Counted from the first letter of the stretch, positions 23,687 to 33,829 are shown. The stretch is DNA of 40,924 bases from JBLHLB01 sp047618505 (GCA_047618505.1 JBLHLB010000008.1:1-40924), one strand, 5' to 3'. The notes: generated from the sequence alone by a model not told the origin. Numbers and translations: made by a program.

Positions 23687-25864
23687 TCAGTTCGAGACCT
23701 CGCCGCCGAGTTCCACCAAGTGACCGAGCTCACGCAGGAGAGCCCGCATCCTCATAGGCGTAACCTTGCCCTTCAACTTGACCGCATTCTCCCCGAGCAC
23801 AACTTCCATGTAGGGACGCGTGCCCGGATCCTGGCGGAAGTTCCGCAGGATTTCGGGGTCCTCTCCCCGCAGGATAAGATCCTGACTGAGGAACAGTAGC
23901 CCCGCGCGCACGGACCAATCTCGTACCGAGAAGGCCACATTCTGCGGAACAGGCGTGCGCGAATTTGTGTCGAGGACTTCCAGCATTAAGGACAGGGACA
24001 TGCCATCCCTTAGGGCACGTCGGACAGAATCCTGGGTGATGGAAAAGTGCATCAGGGAGCTGAGCTTCTCGCGCGTGCAGAAGCGATCGAGGTCGTGCAC
24101 CAGACGCGAGTCATCGCCCGTCGGAAAGAGCACCACTTCGAAGTCCGGCGTAACAACGATCGAACCACCGCTACGGGGAGGATCTGGACCGATACGATCC
24201 GTCCCAAGCAGACGCGCGCCCTGGGGAGTCAGGCGCATGGCAACGGGGTGTTTGGCGCTGTCGTAGCCAAGGTCAACGACACCGAGGAGATAGAGGCGCT
24301 TGCGCACCCATTTGACCAGGTTCCAGGCCAAGCGCTGGGGGTCTTCCATGACGGGGTAGCGTCCGCCATGCGTACGCTCCGCCAATTGTTCCTCGATACC
24401 GAGCTCGTCCAAGGCAGAGAGGTAACTGTTGCGCGCCAGGAACGGCAAATACATCAGGTCGTACCAAACCCCGACGTTCACACGTTTCAGGAGACGCAGG
24501 AAGATCTGACGAATGCGACGGTGGTGGAACGGTTCGCCATCGATGGCGAGATCATCCGTCGCAAAGTCCAGCAGCCTGCGGTGCTTGACGAAGAGTTGCC
24601 GACCACTCCACTCACGCCCGCCTCCGGTCACGGTAATCGTTCGCTTCCCTGTGCGATCGATAAGTTCCTCGTCCTTGGCGAAGCGCAGAATAAAGGACAG
24701 TACTTCTTCCCGGGAGACTTCCCGACCTGGGTTGGGAATCAGGTGTTGAACGATCCGCTTCTCTGTCGTCTTGAAGATCTCGCCCTTGACCGTATAACGC
24801 ACATCGTTCTCGTCCAAATAGGCCAAGAAGCGGGACACGTTTGAAGCTACGTCAATGCCTAGTGAAAGCTCTTCGTCCGGACGGTCCGGGTCGCCGGGCA
24901 CGGCCACGCGGCGTAGCCAGGCCAGGGAGACCTCGTTGAAGACGATCAGGGTTTCGTCCTGTTGCTGAACACCGTAGGAGGTCAGATCAAGCTCTCGTAC
25001 GGTCCCGATCAAGGACTGCTCCAGGATCATCCGCCAACGGCGACCGTTCCAGTGGGGTAGCTCGGTCTCCATGCGCTCAAAGAGTTGCCTGGGCAAGACG
25101 CCACCGAATTCCAAAATGGCCTTCTCCACCAGGCCGCGGATGCCCTCCGGGAGACGCTCGATGCGCGCGACGGCGGCTGTCTCCTGGGAGTACATCTTGT
25201 AGAGCTCCCGCAGTCGCTGGGGTGTGATGCGCTTGGCCCTCTCCGGATCCGAATAGACCTGATCGAGATGACCCTTGAGGGTCAACAGGCCAAAGATCCC
25301 GCGCACCCTGTCGCGTCGCCGCTGCACCAATCCTTCCGCCAGGTCTTCGGGAATTGCCAGCAAGCGGTGGCCATTGTCCGCAAAGTCAGAGCCCTGGGCA
25401 TCGACCACTAGACCGCGGCGCGCCAGGTCACTAATGCAGGCCTCCAGGTCCATGTCGTTCAGGAAGGAAAGGGACCTCGCGCTGGCCAGTTCCGGATAAG
25501 GCTTGCGGTGCTGACTTGAGGACAAGAGATCCTCAAAGACTGCCAACTGACGCTTATTCAGCTGTGAGACGTGCTCTTCAACGCAGGCCCCATCGGTCAT
25601 CATCTCCGTGAGATCACGGCGTAGGCTGGCGGCGTCCGCGTGGCCATCGGACGCGTCAGTGGCGGTCCAAAGGGCGTAGAGCTCGCGCAAATCCCCGGTC
25701 GGAATCCGATCGAGGTTTCCAGCAACGTCCGCGCGCCCGCTGCTACTCGAACGGCCATTCGCATTCCTCTTGCCATTCGAGTTCTTATGGCTGGACCCCA
25801 CCGACTTAGGCGAGTTTTTTCCGGTCTCCTTTCGGGACACTACTCGGCGTGCCTTCCTCGTCAC
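23687..25864 (-). CDS. XPB-associated protein with helicase-associated (Helicase_C_3-like) domain
   Basis: The protein has 725 residues. The first ~50 are basic and Ser/Asn/Lys-rich, probably disordered. The following helical region (about 55-300) contains winged-helix-like stretches. The C-terminal part (about 555-690) matches the PF13625-type domain: GGSIVVTPDFEVVLFPTGDD, then HFSITQDSVRRALRDGMSLS, LDTNSRTPVPQNV and VRDWSVRAG. No Walker motifs are present, so it is not itself a helicase. It starts at a GTG overlapping the XPB stop (GTGA). From memory, a similar ~750-residue protein lies beside XPB in mycobacteria (Rv0862c next to Rv0861c), so this is likely a conserved XPB partner. Its biochemical role is unknown. 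Confidence 0.8.
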   Translation of the reverse strand: MTRKARRVVSRKETGKNSPKSVGSSHKNSNGKRNANGRSSSSGRADVAGNLDRIPTGDLRELYALWTATDASDGHADAASLRRDLTEMMTDGACVEEHVSQLNKRQLAVFEDLLSSSQHRKPYPELASARSLSFLNDMDLEACISDLARRGLVVDAQGSDFADNGHRLLAIPEDLAEGLVQRRRDRVRGIFGLLTLKGHLDQVYSDPERAKRITPQRLRELYKMYSQETAAVARIERLPEGIRGLVEKAILEFGGVLPRQLFERMETELPHWNGRRWRMILEQSLIGTVRELDLTSYGVQQQDETLIVFNEVSLAWLRRVAVPGDPDRPDEELSLGIDVASNVSRFLAYLDENDVRYTVKGEIFKTTEKRIVQHLIPNPGREVSREEVLSFILRFAKDEELIDRTGKRTITVTGGGREWSGRQLFVKHRRLLDFATDDLAIDGEPFHHRRIRQIFLRLLKRVNVGVWYDLMYLPFLARNSYLSALDELGIEEQLAERTHGGRYPVMEDPQRLAWNLVKWVRKRLYLLGVVDLGYDSAKHPVAMRLTPQGARLLGTDRIGPDPPRSGGSIVVTPDFEVVLFPTGDDSRLVHDLDRFCTREKLSSLMHFSITQDSVRRALRDGMSLSLMLEVLDTNSRTPVPQNVAFSVRDWSVRAGLLFLSQDLILRGEDPEILRNFRQDPGTRPYMEVVLGENAVKLKGKVTPMRMRALLRELGHLVELGGEVSN

Positions 25865-27720
25865 TGTTGCTTCTCCATTGGTTGCTGCTCATCACCCTCG
25901 AGAACCGAGGGCTGGGATTCGGAAGGACTCGGGGCCGCCGTGCAGATCGGATTCTCAACCGCTGCAGCAACTCCTGAGACCTTGATTTGATCGGACCCGA
26001 TGATCTCGTAGAAATAGCCCTGCTCGGTCAGAAACAACTGACGCTTCTGGGCGAACTCCTGGTCACGCGATCCTTGGGTCACGATGGAATAGAAAGACGC
26101 TACGGAGCGGTCAGACTTGGGACGCAGAATGCGGCCTAAACGCTGCGCCTCTTCCTGGCGCGAGCCGAAAGTCCCCGACACTTGAATAGCGATGTTGGCG
26201 TCCGGCAAATCGATGGCGAAGTTAGCCACCTTCGACACGATCAAGATGCGCACGTCGCCGCGGCGAAAGGCACTATAGAGCTCCTCGCGTTCGGGATTGG
26301 GAGTCTTGCCGGTGATCAAGGGCGCCTTGAGATGTCGCGCTAGTTGTCGTAGCTGAGCGATGTACTGCCCGATCACGAGGATGCGGCCCTCGGGATGGGC
26401 GTCGATCAGATCCGAAACGACCTGGACCTTCGCCGGATTCTCCGAGGCGATGCGGAACTTGCGACGGGCATCGGCCACGGCATAGCCAGGGATCAGCGAA
26501 CGCTCAAGTGGCACCCTTACTTCTGTGCAAAGGGCCGTAGCGATAAAGCCCTTGTTCTCCAGCACCTTCCAGGGAACGTCGTAGCGCTTTGGACCGATCA
26601 GGCAGAAAACCTCGCCCTCTTTCCCATCCTCGCGCACAAGGGTCGCAGTCAGACCGAGGCGGCGCCGGGCCTGGAGGCTCGCGGTGGCGCGGAAAATCGG
26701 CGCGGGCAAGAGATGCACCTCGTCGTAAATGACCAGGCCCCAGTTCTCACGTTCAAACAACGCGAAGTGCTCAAACTCAGCGGTCTTGGAACGCCGCCAA
26801 GTGAGCATCTGGTAGGTCGTGATAGTCACAGGCCGCACCGTCTTTTCCTCCCCCGTGTACTCCCCCACTTCGTCCGCTGTCAAGGTGGTCTTGTCGAGGA
26901 TCTCGTCACGCCATTGCCGTACCGCAACCGTGTTCGTCGCAAGTATTAGAGTCTTAGCTCCCACCAAGTTCATGGCACCAATAGCGACCACAGTCTTGCC
27001 CGCACCACAGGGCAGGACCACGACTCCATTTCCACCGTGCACGGTTCCGGCGCGATAAAAGCTCGTCGCCGCTCCCTCCTGGTAGGGGCGCAATCCAAAG
27101 GGCTGCCCCGACAGGGTTACACTGCGCAGGGTAATGGGGTAGGGATCCCCATCGATATAACCCCCCTGATCATCCACTGGAAATCCGATCTTGATCAGTG
27201 CCTGCTTCAGGAAGCCGCGGTTGAGCTCGTCAAGGAAATAGCGACCGTCATCTGCGGCCTCAACGAGATCGCCAATGCCCCCATAGCCCATGACTTCGGC
27301 TACTGCGTTCTCGTCATCAGAGACCAATTCAAAGCGACCGCCATTACGTTCGATGCGCAACAGCCCATAACGCTCCAGCCAAGTTCGAATATCAACCAGC
27401 ACGTTGGGTGGCAGGGGCACGCAGGAGAATTCCTCCAGACGCCCCTCAACGTCCTCCATTGTCAGCCCGAGCGCCGCGGCATTCCAGATGGAGACCGGGG
27501 TGATGCGATAGGTGTGCAGGTAGTCGGGACTTTTCTCAAGTTCCGCGAAGGTGCTTAGGGCATCGCGCGCGGCGGCGTAGCGCGGATGTTCCTCAGTCAT
27601 CGGCCGACCGTCCGCGTCCTTTGCTGCACGCCCCGAAGCATCCAAAACCGCACGCACGGTGTTGAGGATCAGGGAGCGATCGCTTTGGACGATCAGCGGG
27701 TTGTCGACGGAGAGATTCAT
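25861..27720 (-). CDS. XPB-type (ERCC3/Rad25) DNA repair helicase
   Basis: This is an SF2 helicase of 619 residues. An N-terminal domain (1-190, containing TYRITPVSIWNAAALGLT) precedes the RecA-like core. Core motifs are Walker A LPCGAGKTVVAIGAM near residue 237, Walker B/DEVH (VIYDEVHLLPAP) near 331, motif III LGLTATLVRED with the XPB-specific R-E-D element near 365, and the second core from about 440 with SGTFGSRQEEAQRLGRILRP (motif VI, Arg fingers). XPB opens or translocates on DNA at lesions in eukaryotic and archaeal excision repair; bacterial homologues exist in actinobacteria and some other phyla. Its ATG overlaps the uvrA stop (ATGA) and its stop overlaps the next start. The C-terminal ~40 residues are Glu/Pro/Gln-rich. 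Confidence 0.93.
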   Translation of the reverse strand: MNLSVDNPLIVQSDRSLILNTVRAVLDASGRAAKDADGRPMTEEHPRYAAARDALSTFAELEKSPDYLHTYRITPVSIWNAAALGLTMEDVEGRLEEFSCVPLPPNVLVDIRTWLERYGLLRIERNGGRFELVSDDENAVAEVMGYGGIGDLVEAADDGRYFLDELNRGFLKQALIKIGFPVDDQGGYIDGDPYPITLRSVTLSGQPFGLRPYQEGAATSFYRAGTVHGGNGVVVLPCGAGKTVVAIGAMNLVGAKTLILATNTVAVRQWRDEILDKTTLTADEVGEYTGEEKTVRPVTITTYQMLTWRRSKTAEFEHFALFERENWGLVIYDEVHLLPAPIFRATASLQARRRLGLTATLVREDGKEGEVFCLIGPKRYDVPWKVLENKGFIATALCTEVRVPLERSLIPGYAVADARRKFRIASENPAKVQVVSDLIDAHPEGRILVIGQYIAQLRQLARHLKAPLITGKTPNPEREELYSAFRRGDVRILIVSKVANFAIDLPDANIAIQVSGTFGSRQEEAQRLGRILRPKSDRSVASFYSIVTQGSRDQEFAQKRQLFLTEQGYFYEIIGSDQIKVSGVAAAVENPICTAAPSPSESQPSVLEGDEQQPMEKQQ

Positions 27721-30700
27721 GCCTTGGTCTTCTTACCCGTGCGCTTCGCAGTCTTCTCGACCGCCTTGCTAAGCACCTTTTTGGACACCTTCCTGCTTGG
27801 TTTTGAGCTAGCAACTTGCGCGGCCTTCTCAACTGCCTTCCCACCTGCGGCCTTCTTGGGCTTGGCCTTCGCCCCGCGAGGTTTGGGTCGCGCCGGCGCG
27901 AGTTCCGCCGCCAGCCATGGTCCGGTGATAGAGTCTGCATCGGAACGCAGCTCAACCGGAGTACCCGCGGCAATCACGCGCCCCCCCTCGGCTCCTCCGC
28001 CCGGGCCGAGTTCCACCAACCGGTCACAGGCATTGAGCAGATCCACGTGGTGTTCAATCACGATGACGGCGTCTCCGCGCTCCACGAGACGACGCAGCAC
28101 ACCGTAGAGATGGCGCACATCGCTCTTGTGCAGCCCCGTGGTCGGCTCATCAAGAATCACCACGCTTTGGACGACACCACCGGCACGCAGGAGTTCAGTG
28201 GCAAGCTTGACGCGCTGCGCTTCGCCGGAGGAAAGCGTGGTGGAGCTCTGCCCGAGGCAAAGATAACCGAGACCTACATCGGCCAAGGTGCGCAAGGCGC
28301 GGGCGGCAGCGGGGACGTCCTTGAGCAGAGCCAAGGCCTCGTCCACTGTCATGGCGAGCACATCGGCAATGGAGTGGTTGCGGTAACGCACCTCGAGTAC
28401 CTCCGGGCGATAGCGGCGCCCGTCGCACTCTTCGCAAGTCAGCCATAGGTCCGCGAGGAACTGCATGTCAACTTTCGTCGCACCGCGCCCATCACAGGCC
28501 GGGCAGCGCCCCTTGGTGGAGTTGAAGGAGAAGTGCGACGCGCGGTAACCCCGAATGCGCGCGTCGGGCGTACGCGCAAAGAGATCCCGCAGGGGATCGA
28601 GCAGCCCAACGGCGGTGGCCGGAACACTCGCAGGAGTCCGGCCGATTGGGCTGGCATCCACGACGACCAAGCGCAGGCCGTCGCCGCCCTTGATCGACTT
28701 CCAGCGGCCTGCGGGACGCTCACCACGCAGTGCTGGCACAAGGCAGTCCAGGACGAGCGTACTCTTGCCCGATCCCGAGGGGCCGCAAACCCCCGTCAGT
28801 TGACCGAATTGAGCCCCGAATTCGACGCCCTTTAGATTGTGCTCCTTGGCGCCAGTGAGCAGCACTCCACCGCCGCGCCGGGATTCCACTGGGCCAATGT
28901 TAGGGGCAGCGTTCGGGCCAGCCTGCGCCCCTACCCAGCCCTCGAGGCGCAGCTCGCCACGCAGGGCTTGCCCGGTCAATGACTCCTTGGTTCCTTCGAT
29001 CTCAGCGGGCGTTCCCGCCGCCACTACCGTTCCACCCAGGCGACCGGCGCCGGGCCCCATGTCTACGATATAGTCAGCCCTGCGCATCAGGCTCTCGTCA
29101 TGTTCGACAACCAAGACGGTATTGCCGCCGTCACGCAATTCCAAGAGTGCGTCGGTCAAGCGATCAACATCGCCGGGATGTAGCCCCACGGTCGGTTCAT
29201 CGAGCACGTAGCAAACACCCACGAGCTGCGAACCCAAACTGGCGGAGAGCCGCACTCGCCGGGCTTCCCCGCCGGAAAGAGTGGACATCGCGCGGTCCAG
29301 GGTCAGGTACCCGAGCCCAACTTTCTCGAGCAAACTCAAGCGTGACTCCAGCTCCTCCACCACGGGTTCGACGGCCTCGCTACGTCCTGCGGGGAGCTTG
29401 AGCGCGGAGACCCAAGCGCGAGCTTGATCCACCGCCAGAGACAGCACCTCGGGCAGCCGCTTGCGCGCAACAGTCACCGCACGGGGTCCCGGCGCAAGGC
29501 GTTCTCCTTCGCAACCGGGACAGGTGCGCTCAGACATGGACTTCTCCAGGATCGCGCACCATTCAGGATCCTCGGACTTCGCGTGCCAAGCGTCAACGTG
29601 CCCACAGAGCCCCGGCCACTCGGCCTTGAAGCTATCGTGCATCTCGAAGGTCTTGCCTTCCTTGTTGATCTCCACGGCGTAGTTGGCGCGCGCTCCCTTG
29701 CCAAAGAGCAAGAGACCCTGCTGCGCCGGCGTGAAAGAACCAAAGGCCCGACGCAGGTCGATCTTGTGCTCTGTCGCAACGGCCCGCAGAAGGTGTTCGT
29801 AGTAGCCTTTGCCCTTAGTCAAGTAGCGCCCGAGCTTGCTGGTAATCGCCGTGGGCGCACCGCTCGATGTCGCCACCAGGGGGTGCCCCGGCGAGTCAAT
29901 CAACAGCTCAGGATCGCAGGTCCAAAGCAGGCCCAAGCCCACGCAACGCGGGCAGGCCCCAACGTGCGCGTTGAAGGAGAAGTGCCGCGGCTCCAGCTCT
30001 TCCACCAGGTGGAAGCCGCACTCGGTACAGGCACCGTGGGTGGAGTACTCCGCGCGTTGTCCGCCCCCACCCTTCTTGCGCTCCACGAAGCTGACGCGAC
30101 CCTGGGCTATGCCAGCTGCGCTTTCGATGGCCTCGGCAATGCGAGCGCGGTCGGATTTCGATAGGGCCAAGCGATCGATAACGAGATCGACGCGTTCAAC
30201 CTCCTTGGACACCTCGACTTCACCATCCAAGCGCAGCTCGGTGCCATCCACGAGAACACGCACGTAGCCCGCACCTCGCCAGTGCTCCAGGTGCTTTTTC
30301 ACGAGTTCGGCGGCGTCGTCGGCCGTAGTGGACACGCCGCTTCCAAAGACAGGCGCGACCAACCAACCGGTCTCACCCTCATGCCCCGAGAGAAGCTTGC
30401 GGGTCAGTTTTCCGGGGTCGCAGCGCTCAAGCTTCTGACCGTGGGCCGGACAACGGCGCACTCCTGCCCGCGAGAACAAGACGCGCATGTGATCGTGCAG
30501 CTCCGTGGTCGTCGCGATGGTCGAACGCGGGTGCCCCATGGAGGTACGCGCCTCCACGGCCACACTGGGACCGAGGCCATCGATGCGCTCAACCGGGGGG
30601 CGATCTTTGCTGCTGAGGAACTGGCGCGCGTAGGTCGAAAGGGACTCGACAAAGCGCTGACGACCTGCCGCGTGGATTGTATCCAGGGCTAGGGAGCTCT

Positions 30701-33700
30701 TGCCCGATCCACTGGGCCCCGTCACGACCGTCATCGACTCCCGCGGAATCGAGACCGTGATGTTCTTGAGGTTGTGAGTCTTCGCCCCCACCACAACAAG
30801 CTTGTCCTGGGGAGCGGAACGCAGTTCTTCGGGCAGTCCCGTGGCCACCAAATGATCCACACGGGCCTTGCGTTCGCGCGCCAGGGCAACCCCTGTGTGC
30901 GATGCCTTATGGGCCTCGATGTCTTCTGGCGTTCCAGTCGCGACAACTGTTCCTCCGCCCTCGCCTGCCTCCGGGCCAAGGTCGACCACGTAATCTGCGG
31001 CGCGCACAACATCGAGGTCGTGTTCGATCACCAGTACAGTGTTGTTCTGATCCACTAGCGATTGCAACGCACCGACCAAGCGCTGCACGTCAGCCTGGTG
31101 CAACCCCGTCGTCGGCTCATCCAGCAGGTATAACGTGTGCTTGCGGGAACGCTTCTGCAGGTGTTTGGCGAGCTTGACCCGCTGGGCCTCACCACCGGAG
31201 ATCGTCGTCGAGGGCTGCCCCAGGGTGAGATAGCCCACGCCAACCTCCACCAGAGCATCCAGGGGCCGCGCAATCTTGGGGTGATCGCGGAAGAGGTCAG
31301 CCGCCTCTTCGATCGTCAGCGCCAGGACGTCCGCGATCGAACGCTCACGGTAGGTGACATCTAAGGTCTCCGGTTGGAAACGGTGTCCGCCGCAGTCCTC
31401 GCAGGGAACGGTGACCGGAGCCAAGAACTGCAACTCAACCAACGTCGATCCCGCACCCTGGCAGGCTTCGCAGCGCCCCCCTGCCACGTTGAAGGAGAAT
31501 CGCCCGGGCAGCCAGCCACGCACGCGTGCCTCCGGCAGACTCGAGAACAGGTCTCGGATAGGCGTAAAGGCCCCAGCGTAGGTCGCGGGATTGGAGCGCG
31601 GCGTGCGTCCAATGGGAGAAGCGTCCACGACCACCAACTCATCCACGCACTCCATTCCGTCGATGCCGTCGTGCTCCACCGGAGCCGGTGCCTCGCGCCC
31701 CAGGTGTCTCGTGACCGCGCGCGCCAGGGTGTGATTAACAACCGTTGATTTGCCCGAACCGCTGACGCCAGTCACCGCGGTCAAGGTCCCCAGGGGAATG
31801 GAAACGTCCACGCCCTTGAGGTTAAATCCCCTGGCTCCACGAATGACTAAGGAGTCGCCATTGCCCGTACGTCGTGTCTCGGGGGCAGGCATCTCCAGTT
31901 CACCGCGCAGCAGTTGCCCCGTGGGGGAATCGCCCTTGGCGACTTCCGAGGGCGGACCCTGGGCAACGACCTTGCCACCGTGGCGCCCGGCGCCAGGACC
32001 GATGTCGATCAACCAATCCGCCTGGCGCAGAGTGGCTTCGTCGTGCTCGACAACGACGACGGTGTTGCCGCCATCACGCAGTGCCTGTAGTGCGCGAAAA
32101 AGGCGACCGTGGTCGCGGGCGTGAAGACCAATGGAGGGCTCGTCTAGGACGTAGAGCACTCCTTGCAATCCGGCGCCGAGTTGCGCCGCTAGCCGAATGC
32201 GCTGGGCCTCACCACCGGAAAGGGTGTCCGCCGCCCGATCCATACTCAGGTAGGTCAAGCCAACCTCCCGCAGGAACCCAAGGCGTCTGTGGATTTCCTG
32301 TAGTAACGATTCGGCTATGCGTGCTGCACGCTTCTCCGGCTTCAACCGATCCAGGAGCGCTCCCAGGTCGCCAACGGGCGTGCTGGCCAACTGACCGAAT
32401 GTCGCGTCACCGAAGGTCACCGCACTTGCGAAGCGGTTTAGGCGCGAGCCTTCACAATCGGGGCAGACTTCGTCCTCGAGGAAGCGCTCCACGTACTTCT
32501 TGCGCTGGCCCTTGCGCCAGGCGCGTTCCAGGGCCGGCATGACACCACCAAAGCGTCGCTGCCAGGCCACCGAGCCCCGGTGCCGTTTGCCACCCCACTT
32601 CATCTCGTCGTGGAAGCGCTCCGCCCCTGCGCCATAGAGAATCACCCGTTTTGCCGGACCAGAAAGGTCTTTCCAGGGGGTGTCCAAATCAAAGCCGCGC
32701 GACTCCCCCATGCGCTCAAGGAAGTCAAAGTCCACGCGGGGAAAGAGCAAGGCTCCACCACTCGCGCGTGTGACCCCGAGGCAACCCTCACGAATCGACA
32801 GAGAAGTGTCGGCGATCAACAGGCGCACACTCGGGCGGCGTAGGTGACCTAGCCCCGCGCAGGGTTCACAGGCACCGTGGGGCGAGTTGAAAGAGAACAG
32901 ACGCGGCTCCAGGGGCGGCGCCTCCAGTGAGCAGACGGGGCAGGTACGAGAGGTCGAGTAGCGGACCTCCTCTTCGCCGCCCACGACGATCAAGTCGCCA
33001 GCACCCAATTCCAGAGCGGAGTCGATCGCTTCACGCAGGCGCGAGACGTTTTCCGTCGCGCCCTTCAAGCGGTCGACCACGACCTCGATGCTGTGGCGCT
33101 TGTAGCGCGCTAACTCTGGCACGTCTTCGATGCGCAACACCTCGCCGTTCACACGGGCACGCACGTAGCCCTTGCGCGAAAGCTCCTCAAAAAGCGCCTT
33201 GTGCTGCCCTTTGCGATCACGGATCAGGGGCGCCAACAGGTGCAGCTTGTCGTCTCCGAAGGTCTCGAGCACGCGCTGAACCACCGCCTCGGGCGTCTGG
33301 GCTTCGAGAGGCTCGCCGTGGTCGGGGCAGCGAGCAACGCCTGCGCGGGCGAAGAGCACACGCATGTGGTCGATCACTTCGGTAATCGTGCCTACGGTGG
33401 AACGCGGGCCGCGCTGCACCGCCTTTTGATCCACCGCTATGGCCGGCGACAAGCCCTCCACATGGTCGACCTCTGGCTTCTCCATGCGACCTAAAAACTG
33501 GCGCGCGTAGGCCGAGAGTGTTTCCAGGAAGCGCCGTTGCCCCTCCCTGTAGAGAGTATCGAAGGCAAGTGAACTCTTGCCCGACCCCGAAACCCCCGTG
33601 ACCGCGACAAGCTGTCCACGGGGAACGTCCACATCGATATTCTGCAGGTTGTTCTGCCGCGCACCGCGCACCCGAATTCGATCCACCACCACCTTACCGC

Positions 33701-33761
33701 CAGCGGAGGTCCCTTTCCAGCGCGCCGACTTAGGGCGTGCTGCGTCCTTGGTGCTCGACAT
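27717..33761 (-). CDS. uvrA: tandem double-length UvrA excinuclease subunit
   Basis: UvrA senses DNA damage in bacterial nucleotide excision repair. This protein has 2014 residues, about twice the usual ~950, and consists of two UvrA copies in tandem with a junction near residue 965. Four Walker A motifs occur near 54 (GVSGSGKSS), 665 (GVSGSGKST), 1016 (GPSGSGKSS) and 1661 (GPSGSGKST). There are four signatures near 513 (LSGGE), 852 (ISGGE), 1493 (LSGGE) and 1842 (LSSGE), and four intact Walker B segments (LDEP...GLH). Zinc-type CxxC pairs are complete in both copies (CPVC/CEPC, CEAC/CEDC, CTEC/CPRC, CPAC/CEEC). The UvrB-binding region of copy one keeps RDRKGQHKALFEEL, but copy two is diverged there. 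The last ~60 residues are Lys/Ala-rich. ATG start; stop overlaps XPB. Confidence 0.95.
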   Translation of the reverse strand: MSSTKDAARPKSARWKGTSAGGKVVVDRIRVRGARQNNLQNIDVDVPRGQLVAVTGVSGSGKSSLAFDTLYREGQRRFLETLSAYARQFLGRMEKPEVDHVEGLSPAIAVDQKAVQRGPRSTVGTITEVIDHMRVLFARAGVARCPDHGEPLEAQTPEAVVQRVLETFGDDKLHLLAPLIRDRKGQHKALFEELSRKGYVRARVNGEVLRIEDVPELARYKRHSIEVVVDRLKGATENVSRLREAIDSALELGAGDLIVVGGEEEVRYSTSRTCPVCSLEAPPLEPRLFSFNSPHGACEPCAGLGHLRRPSVRLLIADTSLSIREGCLGVTRASGGALLFPRVDFDFLERMGESRGFDLDTPWKDLSGPAKRVILYGAGAERFHDEMKWGGKRHRGSVAWQRRFGGVMPALERAWRKGQRKKYVERFLEDEVCPDCEGSRLNRFASAVTFGDATFGQLASTPVGDLGALLDRLKPEKRAARIAESLLQEIHRRLGFLREVGLTYLSMDRAADTLSGGEAQRIRLAAQLGAGLQGVLYVLDEPSIGLHARDHGRLFRALQALRDGGNTVVVVEHDEATLRQADWLIDIGPGAGRHGGKVVAQGPPSEVAKGDSPTGQLLRGELEMPAPETRRTGNGDSLVIRGARGFNLKGVDVSIPLGTLTAVTGVSGSGKSTVVNHTLARAVTRHLGREAPAPVEHDGIDGMECVDELVVVDASPIGRTPRSNPATYAGAFTPIRDLFSSLPEARVRGWLPGRFSFNVAGGRCEACQGAGSTLVELQFLAPVTVPCEDCGGHRFQPETLDVTYRERSIADVLALTIEEAADLFRDHPKIARPLDALVEVGVGYLTLGQPSTTISGGEAQRVKLAKHLQKRSRKHTLYLLDEPTTGLHQADVQRLVGALQSLVDQNNTVLVIEHDLDVVRAADYVVDLGPEAGEGGGTVVATGTPEDIEAHKASHTGVALARERKARVDHLVATGLPEELRSAPQDKLVVVGAKTHNLKNITVSIPRESMTVVTGPSGSGKSSLALDTIHAAGRQRFVESLSTYARQFLSSKDRPPVERIDGLGPSVAVEARTSMGHPRSTIATTTELHDHMRVLFSRAGVRRCPAHGQKLERCDPGKLTRKLLSGHEGETGWLVAPVFGSGVSTTADDAAELVKKHLEHWRGAGYVRVLVDGTELRLDGEVEVSKEVERVDLVIDRLALSKSDRARIAEAIESAAGIAQGRVSFVERKKGGGGQRAEYSTHGACTECGFHLVEELEPRHFSFNAHVGACPRCVGLGLLWTCDPELLIDSPGHPLVATSSGAPTAITSKLGRYLTKGKGYYEHLLRAVATEHKIDLRRAFGSFTPAQQGLLLFGKGARANYAVEINKEGKTFEMHDSFKAEWPGLCGHVDAWHAKSEDPEWCAILEKSMSERTCPGCEGERLAPGPRAVTVARKRLPEVLSLAVDQARAWVSALKLPAGRSEAVEPVVEELESRLSLLEKVGLGYLTLDRAMSTLSGGEARRVRLSASLGSQLVGVCYVLDEPTVGLHPGDVDRLTDALLELRDGGNTVLVVEHDESLMRRADYIVDMGPGAGRLGGTVVAAGTPAEIEGTKESLTGQALRGELRLEGWVGAQAGPNAAPNIGPVESRRGGGVLLTGAKEHNLKGVEFGAQFGQLTGVCGPSGSGKSTLVLDCLVPALRGERPAGRWKSIKGGDGLRLVVVDASPIGRTPASVPATAVGLLDPLRDLFARTPDARIRGYRASHFSFNSTKGRCPACDGRGATKVDMQFLADLWLTCEECDGRRYRPEVLEVRYRNHSIADVLAMTVDEALALLKDVPAAARALRTLADVGLGYLCLGQSSTTLSSGEAQRVKLATELLRAGGVVQSVVILDEPTTGLHKSDVRHLYGVLRRLVERGDAVIVIEHHVDLLNACDRLVELGPGGGAEGGRVIAAGTPVELRSDADSITGPWLAAELAPARPKPRGAKAKPKKAAGGKAVEKAAQVASSKPSRKVSKKVLSKAVEKTAKRTGKKTKA

Positions 33762-33829
33762 CGAAAAGCAGCTCTCGGGGGTCGCTGAGGGACAGAAATC
33801 TTGGAGCGAGCGAGCTCGATCCGGTGGGC

